DNA from: an uncultured bacterium
GTDB taxonomy: Bacteria; Verrucomicrobiota; Lentisphaeria; Victivallales; UBA1829
DNA: 61,935 nucleotides
NCBI GenBank assembly: GCA_949290385.1
Contig: CASERY010000145.1
Location: forward strand, 1-61,935
Direction of reading: 5' to 3'
The translations under genes and the position numbers were made by a program. Positions 17,639 through 27,024 of this stretch are shown here, piece by piece. Numbering within the stretch: position 1 is the stretch's first letter; every line of letters begins with the position of its first letter. Below the pieces are notes generated by a model. It saw only the letters and a program-made list of their open reading frames with translations, was not told where the DNA came from and did no database searches.

Positions 17639-18151
17639 TTATTTTAAACGCATCCGTGCTTTTCCGTAATTTTTCAATGCCTGATTTTTTCCGATAAATC
17701 TTGAATCCACAATCAAGGCAAAAGACAGTTCCGGAAACATCCGTACCGCTTTCTTCAAATGATACTGTACATTCTGCTTTCTACATGAAAAACGTTCAGC
17801 CAGTTCGCTGTAGCTCAAATTCGGTTCCGCAATTTTTGCATCCACAATTTCGAATGTTGCAGGAAATTTTTCCTTCATTTTAACGAGCTGTCTCAAGGAT
17901 TTGCTGAATGCATGGAGGAGATGAATCATGTTTTCCTGGTTTAAGGCGCCGTCTTGAAAGGGATTTTCTTCCTCGGCATCTGAAAGAAGATCGGACGGAT
18001 GCTGAACCTGCTAGCTTGAAAAGGTTGCAGGATCATCTTCATAATAAGAGACTGGCTATGGATCACGAATCGTTCTGCATGTGGCACAAGGAGTTTGTTC
18101 ATAGGGAGTATCTGGATCAATATGATAATTGCATTTATGACAGCCGAACAT
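17639..18151 (-). CDS. Zinc-ribbon plus helix-turn-helix protein, visible only with UAG as sense
   Basis: A 170-residue protein from ATG 18151 to TAA 17639. The N-terminus is a zinc-ribbon: CHKC at residues 4-7, then CATC about 18 residues later. An acidic linker follows (SYYEDDPATFSS, then SDAEEENPFQDG). The C-terminal half is a helical DNA-binding region with LSYSELAERFSCRKQNVQYHLKKAV, a typical helix-turn-helix. Codons 32 (18056-18058) and 47 (18011-18013) are TAG, so the standard code would keep only the C-terminal 96 residues and lose the zinc ribbon. It probably regulates or starts the small minus-strand unit with the two unfamiliar genes that follow. I do not recognise a named family. 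Confidence 0.75.
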
Positions 18152-18270
18152 CGTTTGTTTCCTTTCCAAAAATGAGTGAGTTTTTGTTTAAAACTCAGCG
18201 TCAAAAACTTCCCGCGCAATTTCTGGTGCAATTCAGCATTTTATTAAATATTGACATAAAAATTATTTTA

Positions 18271-18300
18271 TTTACAAACACATTGATATACATTTGTAAA
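18271..18300. repeat. Operator-like inverted repeat upstream of the zinc-ribbon/HTH gene
   Basis: TTTACAAA (18271-18278) and TTTGTAAA (18293-18300) form a perfect 8-bp dyad with a 14-base spacer, about 120 bases before the start codon. It could be an autoregulatory site. Confidence 0.35.
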
Positions 18301-18320
18301 TGCAGTTAATTAATGATGTT

Positions 18321-18354
18321 ATAATATAATTATAATAAAAAATAATTATATTAT
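18321..18354. repeat. AT-only inverted repeat
   Basis: A perfect 13-bp dyad (18321-18333 with 18342-18354, ATAATATAATTAT arm) lies in a strongly AT-rich 500-base gap (18152-18656). Otherwise that gap holds no gene I can support. Confidence 0.4.
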
Positions 18355-18568
18355 GTTATTTGTTGTTTATTATATATGCGAAAAAATATTCGTCAAATAA
18401 AAATAATAAAAATTTAAGATTTTTTGTGAGAGGATCCTGTGTCCAGAAAATACTCCGGTACAGAATTCATGAAGTATAATAGAATATGAGCTGATATTTT
18501 TATGCAGGAAAAAGTTGAATTCATATGAGAACAGGCTATTATACAGTAACAAACAATAAAAAGGACGT

Positions 18569-18597
18569 TTCATGTACTGTTAAAAACAGCTCATGAA
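18569..18597 (+). promoter_or_regulatory. Operator-like dyad before the ThuA gene
   Basis: TTCATG and CATGAA frame CTGTT-AAA-AACAG in a 29-base near-perfect palindrome, 60 bases before the ATG and just upstream of a TATAAT-like hexamer. Its size fits a sugar-responsive repressor of the LacI or GntR type. Confidence 0.4.
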
Positions 18598-18656
18598 TTC
18601 AATATATTATAATCTGCAGCTATGCATTTGTATCAATAAAAGAAGGATGCAAAAAA

Positions 18657-19448
18657 ATGCCTGAAAAAATCAATGTTGTCATTTGGAATGAAAATGTTCA
18701 TGAACGCGAACAGGGTCCTGTCGGAGATTTTATTCGTCAATATTATCCCCATGGAATTCATGAGTATCTGAAATCCGTGCTGGACGCCGAAGATCTCAAC
18801 ATCACTGCGGTATCTCTGGATATGCCGGAGCAGGGGCTTCCAGATGCTCTGCTGAATCAAACGGATGTCCTTCTCTGGTGGGGACATTGTGCCCATGACC
18901 GGGTGGATGATGCCTTAGTTTAGAAAATTCAGGCTCGCGTTCATCGCGGCATGGGGCTGATCTGTCTTCATTCTGCCCATTTTTCCAAGATTTTCAAAAA
19001 AATGATGGGAACTAGCTGTTCACTGCACTGGCGTGAGGTTGGAGAAAAGGAAAGGGTCTGGACGGTAGCACCTTATCACCCCATTGCACAGGGAATCCCT
19101 GAGACTTTTGTGCTTCCGCACTCCGAGATGTATGGAGAATGCTTTGAAGTTCCTGAAGACGGCAGAATTATTTTCATGTCCTGGTATGAAGGCGGAAATG
19201 TCTTCCGCAGTGGAATTACATTCCAGCGGGACAATGGTAAAATTTTCTATTTTTCTCCCGGCCATGAAACCTATCCTATTTACCATGATCTCAATGTCCA
19301 GAAAATCATCAGCAATGCAATTCGCTGGGCGGCTCCCATTGCCATGCAGCCGGAACGTGTCACATGGATGCCTGAAAATCCGGAAAAGATTGTCAGTGAA
19401 AATCCGCTTGCAAAACTCGATACTTCTGCATTGCATGAAAAAGCATGA
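18657..19448 (+). CDS. ThuA-like trehalose-utilisation family protein, one UAG
   Basis: A 263-residue protein of the ThuA family (glutamine-amidotransferase-like fold), linked to 3-keto-sugar and trehalose metabolism; the reaction is not settled. Family motifs are [10 protein letters not shown] at the start, [49 protein letters not shown] and [14 protein letters not shown]. Codon 89 (18921-18923) is TAG, in [17 protein letters not shown], a solvent-facing helix position that in relatives is often Glu or Asp. All conserved parts after it would be lost under the standard code. The ribosome site is AGAAGGA. It ends on TGA and is followed by two hairpins, the second a clear terminator. Confidence 0.92.
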
Positions 19449-19557
19449 TCGTGGAATCGATGCTTTAAATAGTGTGTTGTTATAAAGGCTGTTCCTTTGT
19501 CTGTTATAAATCAGAGAATAGACAAAGCTATTGGTGGCAGATGCAGCGTTTTGATCG

Positions 19558-19600
19558 CCGGCTGAGAAAGACTTCTTTCTGCAGCCGGTTTTTCTTTTTT
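19558..19600 (+). terminator. Strong rho-independent terminator after the ThuA gene
   Basis: CCGGCTGAGAAAG pairs with CTTTCTGCAGCCGG (19558-19588), followed by TTTTTCTTTTTT. A weaker hairpin (19493-19527, CTTTGTCT arm) precedes it. Confidence 0.9.
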
Positions 19601-19779
19601 TTCTGCTTATGATAGATAAAACCATACGAACACATTTTGAAAAGTCTATTCATTTTATTGGGAAATTTTCTCTATGCCCAGGCCTTCAAATGCTTGCAGA
19701 TTTTAGCGCTGTTCGTACTTCAGAACTTTTGTATATCAGACGTTATGTAAAAACTTTGTTTTGTGCTTTTCAGAATGAA

Positions 19780-19808
19780 TTGCAAAATATCCCATGTTAT
19801 GATATAAT
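19780..19808 (+). promoter_or_regulatory. Strong sigma-70-type promoter
   Basis: TTGCAA (19780-19785) and a perfect TATAAT (19803-19808) are 17 bases apart. The predicted start near 19815 is about 230 bases before the DUF805 start codon and directly before the folded segment at 19832-19915. Confidence 0.75.
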
Positions 19809-19824
19809 TTACTAGGATAAACCT

Positions 19825-19925
19825 TTTGATACTGCTGCGGCTTCTTCTGTACGAAAAAATATACGGGAAGAACTGTTATATCGCTGTAGACGTGCCCACA
19901 GCACTTCTGCAGCAGCTCTCTTTTG
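19825..19925 (+). ncRNA. Candidate structured RNA (three-way junction)
   Basis: CTGCTGC (19832-19838) pairs with GCAGCAG (19909-19915) to close a domain. It holds a hairpin with TTCTTC (19842-19847) against GAAGAA (19867-19872) and a second with GCTGT (19883-19887) against ACAGC (19898-19902), which displays the loop AGACGTGCCC. It directly follows a strong promoter and precedes the DUF805 gene by about 120 bases. I do not recognise 6S, SRP, tmRNA or a known riboswitch. It may be a leader element or an independent RNA; no terminator follows it at once. Confidence 0.35.
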
Positions 19926-20047
19926 ATGTTTGCAGTGATGTAAAACAGTTAACAGGAATCGTTGAAGGGTTATAAAAAGGAATGTTGTATCGTATTTTCC
20001 GATCCAGAAAAACGATTCAATATCATTGAAAACGGGGGTAAAAGCTT

Positions 20048-20995
20048 ATGATACAGGAGAAAAAATACAAACCGGAAGAGGAGGTTTCAGACAATATTTT
20101 TCTGACCATTCTGCATAAATATGCGGGTTTTTCCGGAAGAGCAACCTGCTATGAATATTGGCTTTATATTTTGCTCTTTTTAAATGTTGAATTACTTATA
20201 CAGCTTATCGTCAGACCTCTTTGGGAAAATGCTGTTCTTTTTCTGCAAATTTTTCTGGTTATTCCTTTGCTGGCAGTCTCGGTAAGACGACTGCACGACA
20301 TTGGTTACAGCGGCTGGAAAATACTGGTTCTCCTGATTCCGCTTATTGGTACGGTGCTGTATATCAAATATATGGTGACTGCCTCTGAGTTTACATAGAA
20401 CCGATACGGAGAAAGCCCTTCAAAACAGAAACGATATACTGTTCCATCCAAAACAACCATCGTTTACTTTGTATTACTTTCGCTTTCATTCCTGTTGCTA
20501 TGGTCTTTTCAGCAGAGCATTTTACCCAGAGAAGATTTCACACCCTCCAAAATGAATTGCGGGCTTAATTTAATGAGTATTTATGAATCCATGCAGGATT
20601 ATTCCAAAAAACAGGGGAAAAATGAACTGCCGCCCTATACGGATAATTTATTCATGTTTCTTTCAAAAAATGGCACACTGTATGAGAAAATGACATTCCC
20701 ATGTTTATGCATTCAAAAAAGATATATCTACATAGGTGCTGCAGCGTTGACTTCATGGCCGAAGGAAAAACTGCCGATTGTCATGAGTCATCCCGGCGTC
20801 CATGATGGATGTATTCTGATTTTGTTTTCGGATGGAAGTGTTGAAATGTATGATATTCCGGAATCTATGGAAAGCTGTTATGACATTCTGTTGAAGACTT
20901 GTCCAGGAATTGCTGAAAGCAACGATGGTAGTAAAATCTTAAAGGCCGCAGATGCCATTGACAAGGCTTTTGACTTTAAGAGACAAAGTGCCTGA
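20048..20995 (+). CDS. DUF805 membrane protein with extra C-terminal domain, one UAG
   Basis: A 315-residue protein. Residues 1-125 are a DUF805 domain: GFSGRATCYEYWLYILLF, helices through LFLQIFLVIPLLAVSVRRLHD, then IGYSGWKILVLLIPLIG, with the family's NRYG motif at the end. Codon 117 (20396-20398) is TAG, immediately before NRYGESP, a position that varies in relatives. After it comes a further membrane helix (IVYFVLLSLSFLLLWSF) and a soluble domain of about 150 residues that I do not recognise (IVMSHPGVHDGCILILFSDGSVEMYDIP), resembling the pilin-like globular part of Lentisphaerae/Planctomycete H-X9-DG proteins. It ends on TGA. With the standard code it would split exactly between its two domains. 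Confidence 0.8.
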
Positions 20996-21136
20996 AACAT
21001 TTTTTATGAATTGATTCTATATAAAGCAGATCTCCAGAGGATTCTTATTCAGACAAAAGGGAAGGGCGAAAGAGCGAATAATGGCTTTTTTGAAAAATTT
21101 CTATCGAAAGTGGAGATAATTGCAGGATGGAAGACT

Positions 21137-21152
21137 ATGCTTGAAAAAGCAT
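21137..21152. repeat. Small GAAA-loop hairpin between convergent genes
   Basis: ATGCTT-GAAA-AAGCAT is a compact stem-loop in the 260-base gap between the DUF805 and IclR genes. It could help end either transcript but lacks a U-tract. Confidence 0.3.
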
Positions 21153-21253
21153 AATAAAATCTGTAAGAGTGCGCTTTTATAAAAAATGTTGCTGTGTAAA
21201 ACTGGATTAGGATAGACTCTCAGCATCCGTTGAACGTTCTATTTTTTAAGAGG

Positions 21254-22006
21254 TCAAAAATCAGAAATCTTTCCAGCTGCATCCTGCAGAACCTCAAGAA
21301 TTATTTGTTTCTCTTTCTCGTAACCGGGAAGGGGGATCTTGTAAACTCCAAGTGCTCCGATTAATTCTTTCTCTTTGGAAAAAACCGGAACCGCGTATGA
21401 AAAAACGCCATAACGTTCACGCATACAGGTGCAGAATCCTGTTTTGCGAATTTGAATGGAATCATTTTCATAATCGGGCCACAGTTTTTCAGGATGTCCA
21501 TTTTCCCGAATCAGGGCAGAACGCTTGGCAAGAGGCGAGAAACTGTATATCACACGTCCTGTAGCTGTTTCAAAAAGATAGCAGCGCTATACTTCTTCCA
21601 TATCGACTTTGACAATTTTTCCCGTAGGCTCTGCGCGGACAAGAGTATTCCAGACGTTATTTTCAAGAATGACGAACACCATGGATTCATTGAGTTTCAA
21701 GACCGCATCTCTGATAACCGCTGTGATTTTTTCACGAAAATCATCTTCCCGCTGGTAATTGCGGTAAGCTATTCTGCGGCATACTGGACCGTAAGTGTAT
21801 CGTCCAGATCCGTTTTTTTCTGCATATCCACACATTTTCAAGGTTTTCAGCAAATGATGAACACTGTTTGCAGGTAGTTCCAATCGTTCAGCCAGAACTT
21901 TGACTTGGAATCCCTGTCCTTCTGAGTCATCAAACAGGAGGATGTCAAGCAAATCCAAGGCTTTTTTCAGGGATTTTACGGGAACTTTCTAAGGATTTGA
22001 ATTCAT
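21254..22006 (-). CDS. IclR family transcriptional regulator, two UAGs
   Basis: A 250-residue regulator. The N-terminal winged helix has VKSLKKALDLLDILL, the entry typical of IclR proteins, and LAERLELPANSVHHLLKTLKMCGY. The C-terminal ligand domain has LFETATGRVIYSF and VFSYAVPVFSKEKELIGALGVY. The start is ATG 22006 (MNSNP), possible only if codon 6 (21989-21991, TAG) is sense. Codon 140 (21587-21589) is also TAG, in EEV-X-RCYLFETATG. IclR proteins usually sense small organic acids or sugars. It is divergent from the amylase gene, and palindromes lie between them, so it probably controls that gene and itself. It ends on TGA. Confidence 0.9.
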
Positions 22007-22109
22007 TCTGTCATTTATTCCATTCATTCTGCATTTAGATGATTTTTATTTTCCCATATTAGGTAGTCATAAAAAAATAGATTGTTCTTAAAAAAAATCA
22101 ATACTGAAT

Positions 22110-22272
22110 TCCACATTGTGGATTTTTTAGATAAAAGAAAATAGCCGCTTGATCTTTTAATCTGCTCGGAATATTCTTTGCTACTAACAACCTGGTTATT
22201 TAGTCCAGCTTTTACAATACGGAGCCGGTTAAATTCACATTATGGATAAATCTTCCACCATGATTATGGAAG
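22110..22272. promoter_or_regulatory. Cluster of operator-like dyads between the IclR gene and the amylase
   Basis: A perfect palindrome TCCACATTGTGGA (22110-22122), a related TTCACATTATGGAT (22234-22247) and a longer dyad CTTCCA...TGGAAG (22252-22272) lie in the 470-base divergent gap. They share the TTCCA/TGGA half-site, as expected for binding sites of one dimeric regulator. Confidence 0.45.
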
Positions 22273-22479
22273 TTGATGCTGAAGAGCAGGGGAAGTTTCT
22301 TTTATGAAAAGAAGATGTTCCAAAAATCTATTCACTCCGTCAAGAACAGGCGAGGGGGAGTTTTTTTAGTAAAAGATAAAGACGTTTAGTTCAAAATCGG
22401 GAGGATAGATTGAAGAATAGAACAGGACAAATGAAAGATACTTATTTTTAAAATTAAGTTGAATAAAAGGAAAGAAAAA

Positions 22480-23826
22480 ATGACTCTCAACGCAAGAAAA
22501 TCTCCGGATTACCTAAAAAACGCTGTTATATATCAACTTTTCCTTCGTCCATTTACACCGGACGGGACATTGAAGAGTGCTATGAAAATGATACCGCATC
22601 TCGCTGAACTTGGCATTGACATTCTGTATTTATGTCCGATTACGGAAGCTGATGATGATATGCGACAGGAGTTTTGGAGCGACCGTCAGAAAAAGTGCGG
22701 ACTTGGCAATCCGAAAAACCCTTATCGAGTTAAAGATTACTATCGGGTCGATCCTGAATATGGCACTGAAAAAGATTTAAAAGACTTTATCCGCTGTGCC
22801 CATGAATTCGGGATACGCGTGATTCTTGATCTTGTATATTACCATTGCGGACCGAATTTTGTCATGCTTCAGGAACATCCAGATTTTGTCAAACGCAGTT
22901 CTTCCGATGGCAGCGTTTTAAATGGGCTGTGGCGATTTCCTGAATTGAATTTTAATTCATCTGATCTGCGCGAATATCTCTTCAGAAATATGGAGTTTTT
23001 TATTCGCGAATTCGATGCCGATGGATACCGTTGCGATGTTGCAGACATGGTTCCGATTGATTTCTGGGAGGATGGACGCCGTCGCATAGAGGCTATTAAG
23101 CCGGATGTTATCATGTTGTCAGAAGGGACCAGTGCTGACGGTCAGGCCTATGCTTTTGATCTCAATTACAGTTTTGGATGGGAAGCACTCTATAATGTCT
23201 TTGCAGGAAATGCTCCGGCTTCTGAGATGAAAAGAATATGGACGTCATATCGGCAAAAACTCCTTCCTGGAGCCAGGTTCATTCGTGCAACTGAAAATCA
23301 TGATATTGTCAATGACAGAGCCCGTCCTGATGCTGTACTTGGCTGGAAAGCACACAATGCCATGCTTGCTTTCAATTTCGGACTGGATGGAGTTCCGTTC
23401 CTTTATAATGGACAGGAAATAGCTGACTGTACCACCCATTCTATCTGGGGAAACCGTTTTTATGGAAAGAATCTGATGATTGATTGGTCAAATGCTTTAA
23501 CTCCGCAAGGAAAGATGCGATTCAAGTTCCTTCAGACTCTGATTTCTTTCCGCCATACAAAAAATATTTTTTCTGAAGGAAGCGTTAGCTGGCTTGAAAA
23601 CAATAATCCAGATGCGCTGATAACTTTTTCAAGGAATCTACCTGAGAAAAATTTAATTGTCGTTATTAACTGCCGAAATATTTCAGTTCACGCTGAAATT
23701 CAAGTGTCTGGCCACCGTATCTCAAAGCCAGAAATTCTTCTGAACCATGGAACAGACTGTTCTCTTGAAAATAATGTCCTGTAGGCTGATTTACTTCCTT
23801 ATGGTTTCTTTTTCGCCGAATATTGA
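22480..23826 (+). CDS. Alpha-amylase family (GH13) glycosidase, one UAG
   Basis: A 448-residue TIM-barrel enzyme of GH13, acting on alpha-glucans or sucrose-type substrates. Barrel motifs are AVIYQLFLRPFTPDGT, GIDILYLCPITE, VILDLVYYHCGPN (region I), GYRCDVADMVP (region II, nucleophile Asp), IMLSEGTS (region III, acid/base Glu) and ATENHDIVND (region IV). I chose ATG 22480 (MTLNARKSPDYLKN) rather than the ATG at 22459. Codon 435 (23782-23784) is TAG near the C-terminus. Reading on gives ADLLPYGFFFAEY and TGA at 23826, and a final PYG segment is the usual end of these enzymes. No signal peptide. Confidence 0.9.
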
Positions 23827-23885
23827 TAATTACCTTAGATCGGAATTGGAGAACTCAGACAGAAAATAATATTACATATAGATTT

Positions 23886-23929
23886 GGGAATGAAATAAAT
23901 TTTGATTCCTCATATTTTATTTCATTCCC
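23886..23929. repeat. 14-bp perfect inverted repeat downstream of the amylase
   Basis: GGGAATGAAATAAA (23886-23899) pairs with TTTATTTCATTCCC (23916-23929) across a 16-base loop. It has no U-tract, so it is perhaps a transcript-end stabiliser or weak terminator. Confidence 0.45.
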
Positions 23930-24660
23930 GTATTGACGATAATAGGTCTAAGATCTTTATTATCATGATTATCATGTCGCAGTCTTTTTGTGTCTTGTTT
24001 TTTTATTCGATATCAATACAACAATTACTGGAAACGTATCCAATAATATATTTGTTTGTTATATTCATGCTGATTAAAAGATGTAAATACTCACAGACAG
24101 CTTCAGTTATTCAGACATGCACTGCAAACAGAGAAATATGAAATAAGAAAGGGGGAATTTTTAGAATCTATATAACGTCGCATAATATATATTATGTTAA
24201 ATTGATGGTACTCATCAAAGTAGGCTTGAACGGCGATATTCTTTTATATGATTTATATGACAGAGATTTCATATACTTTTTGCAGATTCATAATATCTAG
24301 AATGTTTGACAGCTGCTGAAATCATTTTGATTGTGTCCATTTTTTATGTCGCAGTTTGGTTGTATTCAACAAAGAAACTCTGTTCAGAATCTATGTATTA
24401 CAAAAATCCCTTAATAAGTTGGCTTTGCTTTTATTTTAGAAAAAGCTCCAAGAAAAAAAGAAAACTATTTCCGAAATTTTTAACTCTAGAAACCGTATTT
24501 GGAAATGAAAACCAACTATTTAGAACTATAGTGGCAAGGTTTTGATTCTCAATAAAATGTATATTGTATAATAAGGGACGCTCCAACGTGAGATAAAAAC
24601 GAAGCATAAACAAGGCAGAAAAGAAGGAACTTCCTTCTTCATACTTCACATTAAAAGAAA
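23930..24660. other. AT-rich gap without a supported gene
   Basis: No convincing gene. One weak ORF (TTG 24306 to TGA 24545, about 79 residues, one hydrophobic N-terminal helix then a Lys-rich tail) lacks a ribosome site. Two perfect palindromes stand out: CATAATATATATTATG at 24181-24196 and AAGAAGGAA-C-TTCCTTCTT at 24621-24639. Confidence 0.4.
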
Positions 24661-24727
24661 TAAATGAGTCCAGTCTATCTCTTTTCTGCCTACTTTGCTT
24701 CTTGTCAGAGAACTTGTCAATCGCAAG

Positions 24728-25771
24728 TTACAAAAAAGTATCCTGCAGTTTGCTTCTTGGACGCTTAATTCGGTTATTGTCACTGCTGTAATGGGATCTC
24801 TTCTGGGATGGCTGTACATTCGTGGCATTGTCCTTTCCCGGCAGAATGATTCCACCTAATGGAGGCGGTTTCGGACGGTTGTTGGTATTTCCAGAATCGG
24901 AAGAAGAATCCTGGTTTGGAAAAACAACTGATGGTCTGTCTTGTCCCGGCTTTTGAATCGATGAACCACCCTCTTTATCCGGCCTGTTGATCATACCGCT
25001 GCCAGGTCTTGGTTTATGCGGCCATTGATAATGATGGTCTCCGTCGGGTCTTTGATGGGGAGGAGGTCCATCGGGTCTTGGACGCGGCGGGCGTGAAGGA
25101 GGATAGGTAAATCCATTTTCATCACATCCAATATACAGTCCCCCTCCTCCAATAATGGTATATGGACTGATATAGATAGTCGTATCATCATCCGGATTCT
25201 CCCAAATCCAGGAATGTCTTGGTGCGGATGGGCAGTTATCACGAGAAGGTTTGCTATTTGTATAGACTTCGAATCCACAGTAATGGCATCTGTAAAGACG
25301 ATCTCCTACCCGGCCAAGATTGCACCATTCATGCTTCCCGGCATAAGGGCAGCCCTTTTTATCCGGACGACTTTTCAAGCTTACATAGGTTTTGCAGTAT
25401 TTGCAAAGATACTGATTCTCTCCGAGTTTTCCGAGATCATTCCATGCATGGCTTCCCCCCTGGATACATACCCCTGCTCCAGGCTGGGCTGTTGTCCCGA
25501 CAAGAAGACCGCATTTTGTACACTGATACTGTTTTTCACCATAAATTCCGAGGAGAATCCAGGAATGATTGTATGAAACCTCAGATGTACAGGAGGCATC
25601 TTCTTCTGACGGCATGGACGGAGAATAAAGAGATGAATAGCAATATCTGCATTGATACAGACGATCTGTATAAGTTTGAGCAGAAACTTCAGGGATCTCT
25701 AAAAACAGAAAAGCCAGAACAGCAACTGGAATGGAAAATATCAGATGACAGAAGATTTTTTTGAGACACAT
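24728..25771 (-). CDS. Secreted protein with four CxxC/H-W repeats and a proline-rich tail
   Basis: A 347-residue protein. Residues 1-31 are a signal peptide (hydrophobic core IPVAVLAFLFLEIPEVSA). Four tandem units of about 39 residues follow. Each has Y-x-C-x-x-C, one further Cys after about 14 residues, then a His-x-Trp pair and LG-x-x-G: YQCRYC...HSW, YQCTKC...HAW, YLCKYC...HEW, YRCHYC...HSW. Three Cys and one His per unit suggest four small zinc-binding ribbons. The C-terminal half is low complexity, rich in Pro, Arg, Asp and Gly (PPSRPPRPRPDGPPP). I know no named family. It has no UAG and ends on TAA inside a small AACTTG/CAAGTT hairpin. It may be surface-exposed. Confidence 0.75.
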   Translation of the reverse strand: MCLKKIFCHLIFSIPVAVLAFLFLEIPEVSAQTYTDRLYQCRYCYSSLYSPSMPSEEDASCTSEVSYNHSWILLGIYGEKQYQCTKCGLLVGTTAQPGAGVCIQGGSHAWNDLGKLGENQYLCKYCKTYVSLKSRPDKKGCPYAGKHEWCNLGRVGDRLYRCHYCGFEVYTNSKPSRDNCPSAPRHSWIWENPDDDTTIYISPYTIIGGGGLYIGCDENGFTYPPSRPPRPRPDGPPPHQRPDGDHHYQWPHKPRPGSGMINRPDKEGGSSIQKPGQDRPSVVFPNQDSSSDSGNTNNRPKPPPLGGIILPGKDNATNVQPSQKRSHYSSDNNRIKRPRSKLQDTFL

Positions 25772-25892
25772 AGCTTCAGTCCTTTCCTTTAAAGCAACTG
25801 TTGATGGGAATGAACTTCTTTTATAGAAATAATAGATGGAATTTCCGGAATGTCAACCTTCCTGTTCTAAAAAAATAAGAACGGATTTCATG

Positions 25893-25936
25893 AAAAAAGC
25901 TGTCCCTCCCTGTAAAAATAGCAGGGAAAAACAGCT
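25893..25936 (-). terminator. Rho-independent terminator after nadA
   Basis: Nested stems AGCTGT/ACAGCT (25898-25903 with 25931-25936) and TCCCTG/CAGGGA are followed on the minus strand by TTTTTT. Confidence 0.8.
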
Positions 25937-26104
25937 GAATAAAAATATTATCATCGGAGAAGGACTACTACTGCTTCCAGCGGCTGATTTTACAAATGAA
26001 AATTCGGCAATCTGAAAAATGATTCCGGGTTTATCTCGTAAAATTTATAATAGTCTGACTTGACTTCATCCCGCTTTCAATGGAAACTGTATTCAAAACA
26101 GTTT

Positions 26105-27010
26105 TTACAGCGCCAGCATTCGTTCAATAGGTTCACGAGCCATTGTCATGATTTCAGAAGAAAGTCTGATTTCTTCCCGGTTATAAAGCAAAGCATCTCT
26201 CACATCTTCCAGTGTGATTTTTTTCATATCCTCACAGACAAGCTCCGGATGAAGCGGGTGGAATGTTTTATCCGGATTTTCTTTACGGAGTCGATGAAGG
26301 ATCCCGCATTCAGTGGCAATGACAAATTCCTTGGATTTGGATTCATGGGCATATCGGAGCATTCCTCCTGTGCTGAGAGCAGCATCGCAGAGTTCAACGA
26401 CCTCGGGACGGCACTCAGGGTGTATTAGAATTTCAGCTTCAGGATATTGCTCACGTGCCCTGTGAATCATTTCCGGTGTTACAGCATCATGAATGGGGCA
26501 GCAGCCATTCCAGAGTTTCATGGAGCGTTTAAGTTTACGAGTCATATTTGCGCCCAGATTTTTATCGGGCAGGAACATGATTTCATGATCTTCCGGAATG
26601 GAGTTTATGACCTTTTCAACATTGCCTGAGGTACAGCAGACATCCACATGAGCTTTTGTTGCAGCTGTACTGTTGACATAGGCCACTAGGACGTCTTCAG
26701 GATGTTCCTTCTTATAATTTGAAACCATAGTAGAAGATGCCATTCTGGCCATAGGACAGCTGGCAGAGGAATTTGGAAGCAGAACAACGGAATCTGGAGA
26801 GAGAAGTTTTGCGGTTTCAGCCATGAAACGGACACCACAGAATACGACGACATCCGCATTTAAAGTAGCCGCACGCCTTGATAATTCAAGAGAATCCCCC
26901 AGGAAATCTGCAAGATCCTGAATTTCCGGCTGAACATAATTATGGGCCAGAATAACTGCATTCCGCTGTTTTTTCAACAGTTGAATTTCCTGAATCAGAA
27001 CATCATCCAT
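26105..27010 (-). CDS. nadA: Quinolinate synthase
   Basis: A 301-residue 4Fe-4S enzyme that condenses iminoaspartate with dihydroxyacetone phosphate to quinolinate, in de novo NAD synthesis. I chose ATG 27010 (MDDVLIQEIQLLKKQ), which follows GGGAGA at 8 bases. Family motifs are NAVILAHNYVQPEIQDLADF, GDSLELSR, FCGVRFMAETAKLLSP, VNSTAATKAHVDVCCTSGN and HPECRPEVVELCD. The cluster ligands are probably the Cys in FCGVRFM, the Cys in HPECRP and a C-terminal Cys. The chain ends shortly after KKITLEDVRDALL. It has no UAG and ends on TAA. nadB and nadC are not nearby. Confidence 0.95.
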   Translation of the reverse strand: MDDVLIQEIQLLKKQRNAVILAHNYVQPEIQDLADFLGDSLELSRRAATLNADVVVFCGVRFMAETAKLLSPDSVVLLPNSSASCPMARMASSTMVSNYKKEHPEDVLVAYVNSTAATKAHVDVCCTSGNVEKVINSIPEDHEIMFLPDKNLGANMTRKLKRSMKLWNGCCPIHDAVTPEMIHRAREQYPEAEILIHPECRPEVVELCDAALSTGGMLRYAHESKSKEFVIATECGILHRLRKENPDKTFHPLHPELVCEDMKKITLEDVRDALLYNREEIRLSSEIMTMAREPIERMLAL

Positions 27011-27024
27011 AAAACCGTCTCCCT

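Noticed and set aside
15893..18151. Calling the three-gene unit a prophage
   Set aside because: No integrase, terminase, capsid or attachment site is visible; only the style of two proteins is phage-like.
23902..24545. Small membrane-protein ORFs after the amylase
   Set aside because: They need TTG starts or lack ribosome sites, and their composition just follows the local AT richness.
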